Position numbers and translations under genes: made by a program
Part shown: positions 23,101-35,100 of the stretch, piece after piece
Numbering within the stretch: position 1 is the first letter of the stretch
Layout: the number at the start of each line of letters is the position of its first letter
Assembly: GCF_036850765.1 (NCBI RefSeq)
Contig: NC_089492.1
Coordinates: 203,204,276-203,268,275, forward strand
Source: Saccopteryx bilineata
Lineage: Eukaryota > Chordata > Mammalia > Chiroptera > Emballonuridae
DNA: 64,000 nucleotides
Direction: 5' to 3'
The notes under the pieces: generated by a model
Databases searched by the model: none
Seen by the model: only the letters and a program-made list of their open reading frames with translations
What the model was told of the DNA's origin: nothing

Positions 23101-26100
23101 CAAACCCCTCGCCCAAAGTCAGATTGTCCTCCGTCACCCTCTATCTAGTTCTCTGTGCCCCTCCCCCTCCCCCTAACTCTCTCCCTCCCTCCCTCCAATG
23201 TCCTCCCTCCCCCCCCACCCTTGGTAACCACCACACTCTTGTCCATGTCTCTTAGTCTCATTTTTATGTTCCACCAATGTATGGAATCATGTAGTTCTTG
23301 TTTTTTTCTGATTTACTTATTTCACTCCTTATAATGTTATCAAGATCCCACCATTTTGCTGTAAATGATCTGATGTCATCATTTCTTATGGCTGAGTAGT
23401 ATTCCATAGTGTATATGTGCCACATCTTCTTTATCCAGTCTTCTATTGAAGGGCTTTTTGGTTGTTTCCATGTCTTGGCCACTGTGAACAGTGCTGCAAT
23501 GAACATGGGGCTACATGTGTCTTCACGTATCAATGTTTCTGAGGTTTTGGGGTATATACCCAGTAGAGGGATTGCTGGGTCATAAGGTAGTTCTATTTGC
23601 AGTTTTTTGAGGAACCACCATACTTTCCTCCATAATGGTTGTACTACTTTACAGTCCCACCAACAGTGAATGAGGGTTCCTTTTTCTCCACAGCCTCTCC
23701 AACATTTGCTATTACCCGTCTTGTTGATAATAGCTAATCTAACAGGAGTGAGGTGGTATCTCATTGTAGTTTTGATTTGCATTTCTCTAATAACTAATGA
23801 AGCTGAGCATCTTTTCATATATCTGTTGGCCATTTGTATCTCTTCCTGGGAGAAGTGTCTGTTCATGTCCTCTTCCCATTTTTTTATTGGATTGTTTGTT
23901 TGTTTGTTGTTGAGTTTTATGAGTTCTTTGTAATTTTTGGATATTAGGCCCTTATCTGAGCTGTCGTTTGAAAATATCAGTTCCCATATAGTTGGCTGTC
24001 TGTTTATTTTGATATCAGTTTCTCTTGCTGAGCAAAAACTTTTAATTCTGATGTAGTCCCATTCATTTATCTTTGCCTTCACTTCTCTTGCCATTGGAGT
24101 CAAGTTCATAAAATGTTCTTTAAAACCCAGGTCCATGATTTTAGTACCTATGTCTTCTTCTATGTACTTTATTGTTTCAGGTCTTATATTTAGGTCTTTG
24201 ATCCATTTTGAATTAATTTTAGTACACGGGGACAGGCTGTAGTCGAGTTTCATTCTTTTGCATGTGGCTTTCCAGTTTTCCCAACACCATTTGTTGAAGA
24301 GGCTTTCTTTTCTCCATTGTGTGTTGTTGGCCCCTTTATCAAAGATTATTTGACCATATATATGTGGTTTTATTTCTGGGCTTTCTATTCTGTTCCATTG
24401 GTCTGAGTGTCTATTTTTTTGCCAATACCATGCTGTTTTGATTATCGTGGCCCTATAATATAGTTTAAAGTCAGGTATTGTAATGCCCCCAGCTTCATTC
24501 TTTTTCCTTAGGATTGTTTTGGCTATTCGGGGTTTTTTATAGTTCCATATAAATCTGATGATTTTTTGTTCCATTTCTTTAAAAAATCTCATAGGGATTT
24601 TGATGGGAATTGCATTAAATTTGTATATTGCTTTGGGTAATATGGCCATTTTGATTATATTTATTCTTCCTATCCAAGAACAAGGAATATTTTTCCATCT
24701 CATTGTATCTTTTTCGATTTCCCTTAACAATGCTTTGTAATTTTCATTATATAGGTCCTTTACGTTCTTTGTTATGTTTATTCCTAGGTATTTTATTTTT
24801 TTTGTTGCAATCGTGAAGGGGATTATTTTTTTGAGTTCGTTTTCTAATATTTCATTGTTGGCATATAGAAAGGCTATGGACTTTTGTATGTTAATTTTGT
24901 ATCCTGCGACCTTATTGTTTATTGTTTCTAATAATCTTTTTGTGGAGTCCTTCGGGTTTTCGATGTATAGGATCATATCATCAGTAAAAAGTAATAGCTT
25001 TACTTCTTCTTTTCCGATATGGATGCCTTTTATTTCTTTGTCTTGTCTGATTGCTCTGGCCAGAACTTCTAGCACCACGTTGAATAAGAGTGGAGAGAGT
25101 GGACAACCCTGTCTTGTTCCTGATTTAAGGTAGAAAGTCCTCAGTTTTATGCCGTTTAATAGGATGTTGGCTGATGGTTTATCATATATGGCCTTTATCA
25201 TGTTGAGATATTTTCCTTCTATACCCATTTTGTTGAGAGTCTTAAACATAAAATTGTGTTGTATTTTATCAAAAGCCTTTTCTGCATCTATTGATAAGAT
25301 CATGTGGTTTTTGTTCTTTGTTTTGTTGATATGGTGTATTACATTAACCGTTTTACGTATGTTGAACCATCGTTGAGATTCTGGGATGAATCCCACTTGA
25401 TCATGATGTATTATTTTTTTAATATGTTGTTGTATTCGGTTTGCCAGTATTTTGTTTAGTATTTTAGCATCTGTATTCATTAGAGATATTGGTCTGTAGT
25501 TTTCTTTCTTTGTGCCATCCTTGCCAGGTTTTGGTATGAGGGTTATGTTGGCCTCATAAAATGTGTTTGGAAGTATTGCTTCTTCTTCAATTTTTTGGAA
25601 GACTTTGAGTAGAATAGGAACCAAGTCTTCTTTGAATGTTTGATAGAATTCACTAGTATAACCGTCTGGGGCCTGGACTTTTATTTTTGGGGAGATTTTT
25701 AATAGTTTTTTCTATTTCCTCCCTGCTGATTGGTCTGTTTAGGCTTTCTGCTTCTTCATGACTCAGTCTAGGAAGGTTGTATTGTTCTAGGAATTTATCC
25801 ATTTCTTCTAGATTGTTGTATTTGGTGGCATATAATTTTTCATAGTATTCTACAATAATTCTTTGTATATCTGTGATGTCTGTGGTGATCTCTCCTCTTT
25901 CATTTTGGATTTTATTTATTTGAGTCCTGTGTCTTTTTTCCTTGGTGAGCCTTGCCAAGGGTTTGTCAATTTTGTTGATCTTTTCAAAGAACCAGCTCCT
26001 TGTTTTATTAATTTTTTCTATAGTTTTTCTGTTCTCTATTTCATTTATTTCTGCTCTGATTTTTATTATCTCCTTTCTTTGGCTGGTTTTGGGTTGTCTT

Positions 26101-29100
26101 TGTTCTTCTTTTTCTAGTTCCTTAAGGTGTGAAGTTAAGTGGTTTACTTCGGCTCTCTCTTGTTTGTTCATATAGGCCTGAAGTGATATGAACTTTCCTC
26201 TTATTACTGCTTTTGCTGCATCCCAGAGATTCTGATATGTCGTATTTTCATTTTCATTTGTCTGTATATATCTTTTGATTTCTGCGCTTATTTCTTCTTT
26301 GACCCATTCATTTTTTAGAAGTATGTTGTTTACTTTCCACATTTTTGTGGGTTTTTCCCCCTCTTTTTTGCAGTTGAATTCTAGTTTCAAGGCTTTATGA
26401 TCAGAAAATATGCTTGGTACAATTTCAATTTTTCTAAATTTGCTGATATTGTCTTTGTGGCCCAACATATGGTCAATTCTTGAGAATGTTCCATGTACAC
26501 TACAGAAAAATGTATACTCTGTCGCTTTGGGATGAAGTGTCCTGTAAATGTCTATCATATCCAGGTGTTCTAGTATTTCGTTTAAGGCCACTATATCTTT
26601 ATTGATTCTCTGTTTGGATGACCGATCTAGAGCCGTCAGCGGTGTATTGAGGTCTCCAAGTATGATTGTATTTTTGTTAGTTTTTGTTTTAAGGTCAATA
26701 AGTAGCTGTCTTATATATTTTGGTGCTCCTTGGTTTGGTGCATATATATTAAGGATTGTTATGTCTTCTTGATTCAACTTCCCCTTAATCATTATGAAAT
26801 GACCATTTTTGTCTCTGAGTACTTTTTCTGTCTTGTAGTCAGCATTATTAGATATGAGTATTGCTACGCCTGCTTTTTTTTGGGTGTTGTTTGCTTGGAG
26901 TATTGTTTTCCAGCCTTTCACTTTGAATTTGTTTTTATCCTTGTTGCTTAGATGAGTTTCTTGTAGGCAGCATATAGTTGGATTTTCTTTTTTAAGCCAT
27001 TCTGCTACTCTGTGTCTTTTTATTGGCAAGTTTAATCCATTTACATTTAGTGTAATTATTGACACTTGTGGGTTCCCTACTGCCATTTTATAAATTGCTT
27101 TCTGTTAGTTTTGTATCTAGTTTGATTCTTCTCTTTTGTTTTTCTATCATTTGTTTTTGTTTGTTTGTGTTCCATACTTCTTTCCTCTGTTGCTACCTTT
27201 TTTAAGTCAAGTGTTTTTGTGGTGGTATTTTTAAGGGTGGTTACCATTAAGTAATGAAAAGGGTACCTACCATATTCATTGTAGTACCCTATCTTATAAG
27301 TATTTCTGCACTTCATCGTCCTTTGCTACTGTTAATCTCCATCCTCTCCCCCCTTTTTTTCCTTTGTTGTCACAGTTTAAGTTTGGTTTTATTGTGTTCT
27401 TGGTGGAGCTGTTACTTGTGGTGTTGTTTTCTTTTGTTCTTTGAATCTGGTTGGAAAACCCCCTTTAATATTTCCTGGAGTGGGGGCTTTCTGTTGATAA
27501 ATTCTCTCATCTTTTCTGTATTTGTGAATGTTTTTATATCTCCTTCATACTTGAAGGATAGCTTTGATGGGTATAGTATTCTTGGCTGAAAGTTCCTCTC
27601 TTTCAGGGCTTTAAATATTGGGGTCCACTCTCTTCTAGCTTGTAGAGTTTCTGCTGAGAAATCTGATGATAATCTAATAGGCCTTCCTTTATATGTTGTA
27701 CTCTTCTTTTCCCTGGCTGCCTTGAGAATTTTTTCTTTGTCATTGGTTTGTGTCATCTTTATTATGATGTGCCTTGGAGTGGGTTTGTTGGGGTTAAGAA
27801 AACTTGGTGTTCTGTTTGCTTCTTGAATTTGAGGCTTTAGTTCCTTCCACAGGCTTGGGAAGTTCTCGTGTATTATTTGTTTGAGTATATTCTCCATTCC
27901 ATTTTCTTTCTCTTCTCCCTCTGATATACCTATTATTCTTATGTTATTCTTTCTGATGGAGTCAGACAATTCCTGTAGGGCTTTCTCGTTTTTTATTATT
28001 TTTGAGTCTCTTCTTCTCTCTGTTGTGCCTCAAGTTGTTTGTCTTCTATTTCACTAATCCTATCTTCAATCTGGGCTGTTCTGTTAGCTAAGCTTGTTAC
28101 CTCGTTTTTCAGCTCGTGAATTGAGTTTTTCATTTCTGTTTGATTTGTTTTTATAGTTTCCATTTCCTTGGTAATATATTCTTTGTGTTCATTGAGTTGT
28201 TTTCTGATCTCCCTATATTGCCTTTCTGTGTTTTCTTGTATATCTCTGAGTATTTTTAAGATTTCTATTTTAAATTCTCTGTCATTTAGCTCCAAGGCTT
28301 CCAATATGTTAAGTCTTTTCTCCATAGATTTTTCCACATCTATTTGTGTTACCTCTCTTTCTTTTGTATCCATAATATTCGATTTCCTCTTTCTTATCGG
28401 CATCTGAGGGTGGTCTTATTGATAGCACTGATTAGAATTAATAAAGAGTAAAAAGTAAAAAAAAAAAAAAAAAAAAGGTAAAACACCCCACAAAAAAAAA
28501 CAGTAATAATTTATTATTTCCCCCTTTTTTTTCTCTCTTCTCTTTCCCTCCTCTCCCCTCCTCAGGGAAATATCGTGCCTATAATGGAGGGCCTGATTTG
28601 GGGTGAAGAGTTCAAGGGGCAAAAAAAAGGGAGCAGGGACCTACTAAATGCAAAAAAAAAAAAAAAAAAAAAGGAAGAAAATCTTAGACAAGCATAAGAT
28701 GATTTGCTTGTAAGTGATGGTCAACTAAGAGATATAATGAGAGGGATAAGAGGGAACCAGAAAAAAGGACCAAAAAAGAATAATAAAGAAGAAAAAATAA
28801 AAATAATAAGTAAAATCTGTTGTATTAAGTGGAGCGAAGACTAAATACAATGGAGACCTTGGGTTGGGAGGACCCAAAATGCCACAAAAATAAACAAAAA
28901 AGAAAAAAAAAAAAAAAGCAGAAAAGAGAAATAAAGCCAAAAAAAAGCCTTGAGTCCCAAATTAACTAATTTGTTCGTGATTGAGGATTATATGGGAGGA
29001 AAGTAAAATGAGAAAAGAAAAAATGTATAGAAAGGAAAAAATAAAAAGAGAAAAACGAAGGAAGAAATAAAATAGGAAGAGAAAAAAACAAAATAAAGCA

Positions 29101-32100
29101 AGAGAAAAAAAAAAAAAAGAGGAGAGAGTGAGAGTTAAGTGTTTTGGAGTATAACCTTAAAGGAGGGTGAGGATGAAGAAGAAAAATAAAATGCAACACT
29201 CATGGGTAGTGTAGTTCAAGAAAGGGGAAGCATAAGATGGGCAGAGAATAGAAGGACCGAGGTGGAGGAAATAAAGGCAAAAAGATAGAAGAAACAAACA
29301 ACAACAACAACAAAAAAAAAATTAGTGAATCAAGTTGTAAAGTCTGTGGGTTTTTCTTGATTTTGAGAGGTTAACTTCTTCCTTTTTCTTTTCTCTCCCT
29401 CTTCCTGGTCGGTGACTCTGTACCCCAGGCTCTGCCCCTCTGTCACTCTTAGTTAGGGATTTGCAGTTGATGGGATTCTATGGCAATGTCATATAATTGG
29501 CTTTAGTCTTGCTGGAAGTAAAGGCTTGTTGGCGTTTGCAGGGTCCAACGATGAGAGAGTTTGCTTTCCTGGATTCTCTCTCCTAGTCCCCCCTTTCTGA
29601 ATTAGCAGCCTGGTGATCCAGCTATAAGGCTGTAACTGCTTCTGCCTGGGGAGTAAGAGGCTCAAAGAGCTGGGAAATCCCCACTCTATCCCCACTCATT
29701 ACAAGGCTTTGGGAAAGGCTCTGACAGTCAGGGCCTCCAGTGTAATCAGGCGGGGGTGGGAGTCAATTGTTGTCAAGGTGACTGTTCAGCACCTAGCATT
29801 CAGTTGGACCTCTCAACCCAGGCTTTCCACACTTTGTAGCCTGTTTTTGCAGGGAAGAAGAGGCACTAGTCTCTGCTTACGACTAGTGTAGTATAGACCT
29901 TATTATCTGCCAAGTCCTTCTTGTTAGCGTTTATCCCTGAATATGGAGGCTCTATCAATCAGAAGGTGCCCCCGCCCCTTTAGCGAGAGGCACTAAAAAA
30001 TATCACGCCTCTTGTCTTGGATCGCTGAACTGAGAGAGATCTTATCAATTAGAACCGAGGGTGCGCAGATTTCATGGGTTAAGCTAATTTCAGTGATTGG
30101 GTCGCAGCTGTGCTTCCGAAGGTATTTTAGGCTGCCTGCACGCGCCCCTCCCCCAACGCTTGATTGTTAGCTTGAATGGCTGGGTGAGGTGCCCCGCCCA
30201 CGGAGAGAATCTCCCAAGCCTCTCCCGCTCGCCCCGCCGCTGGCGGCTGGACCGCACCAGGCGCAGGATAATGAAGCCCCCTGGGTGTGCGGGCCAGCAG
30301 GGCGCCCTGGGCGCGTGGAATGCCCAAGGCATGCGCGCGAATGGGGCGCTCCGGGCACCGGTGGTCGGCGACCCCCACTCGCAGTGTGCGGGCCGCTGGG
30401 AACGTCAGCGGTGCTCAACCGGACCGGGCGCGCGCGGCTGCTCGCGGCTGCTCACGGGGGCTCACGGCGGCTCGCAGCGGTGGCTCGCAGCAGCGGCTCG
30501 CGGCGGCCGCTCACGGGGGCTCGCGGGGGCTCGCCGTGGCGGCTCGCGGTTCCCAAGTATATGGGCTGACTCACCACAGGCGCACTTCCTTGCGGTTTGA
30601 AAGAATGTCCCTGTGGTAGATTCCTCCACACCCTCGTCTCTCAGATTCAAGTGATAACAGTCCTTTCACTATCAGTTTGTGTGGAACTCCGGAATGCTCC
30701 GAGGATAAATTTTTCTGTTTCTAGTTGATAAATTTGTTGTGATTTAGGGGAGAGCTGTCGGACGCGCTGCTCACGGCGCCATTTCTGTGACGTCACCATC
30801 TTATATTTTTTATAGTATAGATTTTTTGCCTTCTTGATTACATATATTTTTAGGTATTTTATTGGTTTTGGTATAATTATAAATCATATTTTTCTAGCAT
30901 TTTCTTCTAATCCCTTATTAGTATATTAAAATGCAACAGATGTCTGAATATTAATTTTGTACTCTGAAGCTACTAAAATCATTGATTATTTCTGATAAAT
31001 TTTGGTGTAGTCTTTAGGGTTTTCTGTATATGGTATCATGTCATCTGCAAATAGTGACAGTGTTACTTCTTTCTTTTTGATTTGAATACTCGTTATTTCT
31101 TTTTCTTCTCTGCTGCTGCGGATAGGACTTTCAATCGTATATTGATTATAACTGATGAGAGTGGGCATCCTGTCTTATTCTTTCTTTGAAAGTGAAAGCT
31201 TTCATTTTTTTCATCATTAAGTATGATGTGAGCTGCACATTTGCATACTGACCTTTATTATATTGAGTTATATTCCTTCTTTAAGATTTTGTTAAGATTT
31301 TTAAACATAAAAGGATGCTAAATTTTTTCAAACACTTTTTTTGGTGAATCTATTGAAAGAATATGATTTTTACGCTTGGTTTTATTTATATGGTGCATTA
31401 TATTGATTAATTTGTGAACATCCCTGGAATCTCACTTGATCATGGTGCATGATTCTTTTAATGTGTTGTTGAATTTTGTTTGTTAATATTTTGTTGAGAA
31501 GTTTTCTAAATACATTCATTAGGGATATTGGTCTTTGTGGTTAATCCTTGAACAGCACTGTTTTGAACTTCATGGTTTCACTTATACTCAGATTTTTTAA
31601 AATAAATACAGCAAATGTATTCTCTCTTCCTTTCTTTTCTTTAATATTTTTCTTTCTCTAGATTACTTTATTGCAAGAATACAAAATATAATACATATAA
31701 AATACAAAAATATGTGTTAATTAACTATGTTATTAGTAAGGCTTCCAATGAACAGTAGACTTTTAGCATTTAAGATTTAAGGAGTCAAAAGTTATACATG
31801 GGTTTTTGAGAACACATTGTCCAGCACCACTAACCTCCACCTTGTTTAAGGGTCAACTGTAATTCTTTTGTAATGTTTTTGTCTGCTACTGGTATTTGGT
31901 AATGAGGACTCTGTAAAATGAGTTTGGCAATACTCTTTCCTCTTGAATTTTTTGGACTAGTTTGAGAAAGAAGCTATTAATTCTTCTTTAGAAGTGGTCC
32001 CTTCTGATCCTTGACATTGATTTGTTGGGAGTTTCTGATTACAGATTCAATTCTGTTACAAACTGTCTGTTCAGATTTTCTTTTTCTTTCAGATTTAGTC

Positions 32101-35100
32101 TTGGAAGGTTGTATGTTGCTAGAAATTTATCCATTTATTCTAGGTTGTCCAATTTGTTAGCATATAATTGTTCACAGGATTCTTTTTTGTTAATTGACTT
32201 TATTTTTTATTTGGAAAATTAAATTTAACTAGATGAAATTAATCAGTAAGTACATAGATTTCAGGCAAACATTTCTGTAACCTTTGATCTGTTGATTACG
32301 TTGTGTTCCCATCACCCAGAGTCAAATCACTCTCTGTCATCACATATTTGTTCCTCCTTACTCCACTTCCCCCACTTGCTTTCCCACAACCCCCTCCCTT
32401 TGGTAACCACTTCACTTTTATCTATGTCCATGAGCCTCAGTTTTATATCCCACCTGTGTGTGAAATCATATAGTTCTTAGCTTTTTCTGATTTACTTATT
32501 TCATTCAGTATAATGTTATCAAGGTCCATCCATGTTTTGTAAATGGTAATATATCATCATTTCTTATGACTGAGTAGTATTTCATAGTGTATATGTACCA
32601 CATTTTCTTTATCCAATCCTCTATTGAAGGACACTTTGGTTGTTTCCATGTCTTTGCCACTGTGAATAATGCTGCGATGAACATGGGAGTGCATGTGTCT
32701 TTACATACCAATGTTTTTTAGTTTTAGGGGTAGATACCCAATAAAGGGATTGCCAGGTCATATGGTAGTTCTATTCTTAATTTTTGGAGGAACTACCATA
32801 CTTTCTTCCACAATGGTGGTACCAGTTTGCATTCCCACCAGCAGTGAATAAGGGTTCCTTTTTCTCTACAGCCTATCCGACACTTGTTAGTACCTGTCTT
32901 CTCAATAGCCTATCTAACATGTGTAAGCTGGTATCTTATTGTAGTTTTGATTGGCATTTCTTTAATAGCTAGTGAAGATGAGCATTTTCTTTATATATCT
33001 GTTGGCCATTTCTATGTCTTCTTGGGAGAAGGGTCTCTATAGGTTCTCTCCCCATATTTTTATTGGATTGTTTGCTTATTTGTTGTTAATCTTTGTGAAT
33101 TCTTTATATATTTTAAATATTAATCCCTTATCAGAGCTGTTGTTTACAAATATTATCTCCCATTGGGTTTGGCTGCCTTTTTGTTTTGTTGCTGATTTCT
33201 TTTGCTGTGTAGAAGCTTTTTAGTTTGATATAGTCCCATTCATTCATTGTTGCCTTTACTTCCCTTGCCTTTGGGGTCAAATTCATAAATTGTTCTCTAT
33301 AATCAAGGTTCATAAGTTTAGTACCTATGTTTTCTTCTGTGTAATTTCTTGTTTCATATTTTATGTTTAGGTCTTTATTCCATTTTGAATAAATCATTGT
33401 GCATGGGGACTAAGTGTAGTCAAGTTTCATTCTATTGCATATGGCTTTCCAATTTTCCCAGCACCATTATTGAGAGGCTTTCTTTTCTCTGTTGTATGTT
33501 TTTGGCTTCTTTGTCAAATATTATTTGCCTATATACATGTGGTTTTATTTTTGGGCTCTTGATTCTGTTCCATTGGTCTGTATGTCTGTTGTTCTGCCAA
33601 TATCTGTGGAGGAACAGTATGTAAAAAATATATGAAATTGAACTCAATTGAACATGAACAATAAAGGTCACAAAAAATGGTTACAAGAATGACTGAATCA
33701 TTACTCAGGGTGGGATAAGACATCCTGCTGCAGATTTCCTGGAAGCCAGAGAGGATGTCCTTATCACTTAATTGCTAGTCTAGTTAATTATTATGATTTT
33801 TGGTGACCTTTTTTTATTCCTAGAGGATATATGCATGAAGGACCCTGTGTAATAGCCTCCAGCCAAAATTTTCCCATAAAAAAGGTAGGGTTTTATACCA
33901 CCCGTGAAGCTCTAACTCTTCCTCATTGATGTGCAAGGTGATGGCTGACTTAGGAGTCCAGGCTGACACTTCCCGGTTTGGGAATCTGTTCCTCCACAGT
34001 TTGGTGAGATTTGTACATACTCATAATTCTGTTTTTCTTAGTCTATTGCTTTAACTACTACTCTAGAAACCAGGCTGATGTTTCTTCATCTGGTGATGTT
34101 GTATAGCTCATTGTTACATTGATTCTTTTTCTTAATTCTACTTTAGGTTACATAACTTCAAACCCCTTTTTATTTTGCCTTGATTTTTTTATTGTTATTA
34201 ATCATGATAAATTTACCCTTAAAATCCATCTGTGAGTATTTCCAACAGTGTACTGTACCTCTTGCACAGCACGATACCATGCTGTTTTTTTTTTCTTTTT
34301 TTTTTTTCTTTTTGTATTTTTCTGAAGCTGGAAACCGGGAGAGACAGTCAGACAGACTCCCGCATGTGCCCGACCGGGATCCACCTGGAACGCCCACCAG
34401 GGGCAATGCTCTGCCCACCAGGGGGCGATGCTCTGCCCCTCCGGGGTGTCGCTCTGCCACGACCAGAGCCACTCTAGTGCCTGGGGCAGAGGCCAAGGAG
34501 CCATCCCCAGCGCCCGGGCCATCTTTGCTCCAATGGAGCCTTGGCTGCGGGAGGGGAAGAAAGAGACAGAGAGGAAGGAGGGGGTGGGGGTGGAGAAGCA
34601 AATGGGCACTTCTCCTATGTGCCCTGGCCAGGAATCGAACCTGGGTCCCCCGCACGCCAGGCCGACGCTCTACTGCTGAGCCAACCGGCCAGGGCCCTGT
34701 TTTGATTATCATGGCCCAATAGTATAATTTAAAGTCAAATGGTATGATACCTCCATCTTCATTCTTTTTCCTCAGGATTGCTTTGGCTATTTGGCAATTT
34801 TCTATACAAATCTGGTGAATTTATGTTCTATTTCTTTTAAAAATGACATTAGTATTTTAATGGAATTGCATTAAATTTGTTCATTGCTTTGGTAATATGG
34901 CCTATTTAACTATGTTGATTCTTCCAATCCATGAACATGGAATATTTTTCCATTTTATTGTGTCTTTTTCCATTTATTTTTCTTGTAATTTTCAGTATAT
35001 AGGTCTTTCACATCTTTTGTTAAGTTTTTTCCTAGGTATTTTATATTTTTGTTGCAAATGTAAAAGGAATTAGGTGTGTGTGTGTGGGTGTGTGTGTGTG

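Larger units (their letters stand above)
23000..30797 (-). mobile_element. Nearly full-length young LINE-1, minus strand, about 7.8 kb
   Basis: Complete structure on the minus strand: 5' UTR (about 30797-28404, unusually long at 2.4 kb), ORF1 (28403-27412, one frame break), inter-ORF region, ORF2 (27086-23264, one frame break), short 3' UTR with a G-rich tract (23150-23220 region) and an A-rich 3' end. Near-identical target-like sequence ATCTTATAT(AT)TTTTT flanks it at 22984-22999 and 30798-30813. Long open frames show that it is young. It sits antisense to GBP6 inside an intron. Confidence 0.88.

Noticed and set aside
23264..27086. Young LINE-1 ORF2 as an intact gene
   Set aside because: A one-base insertion at about 25670 breaks the frame in this sequence. 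It could be a sequence error, but as given it is a pseudogene.
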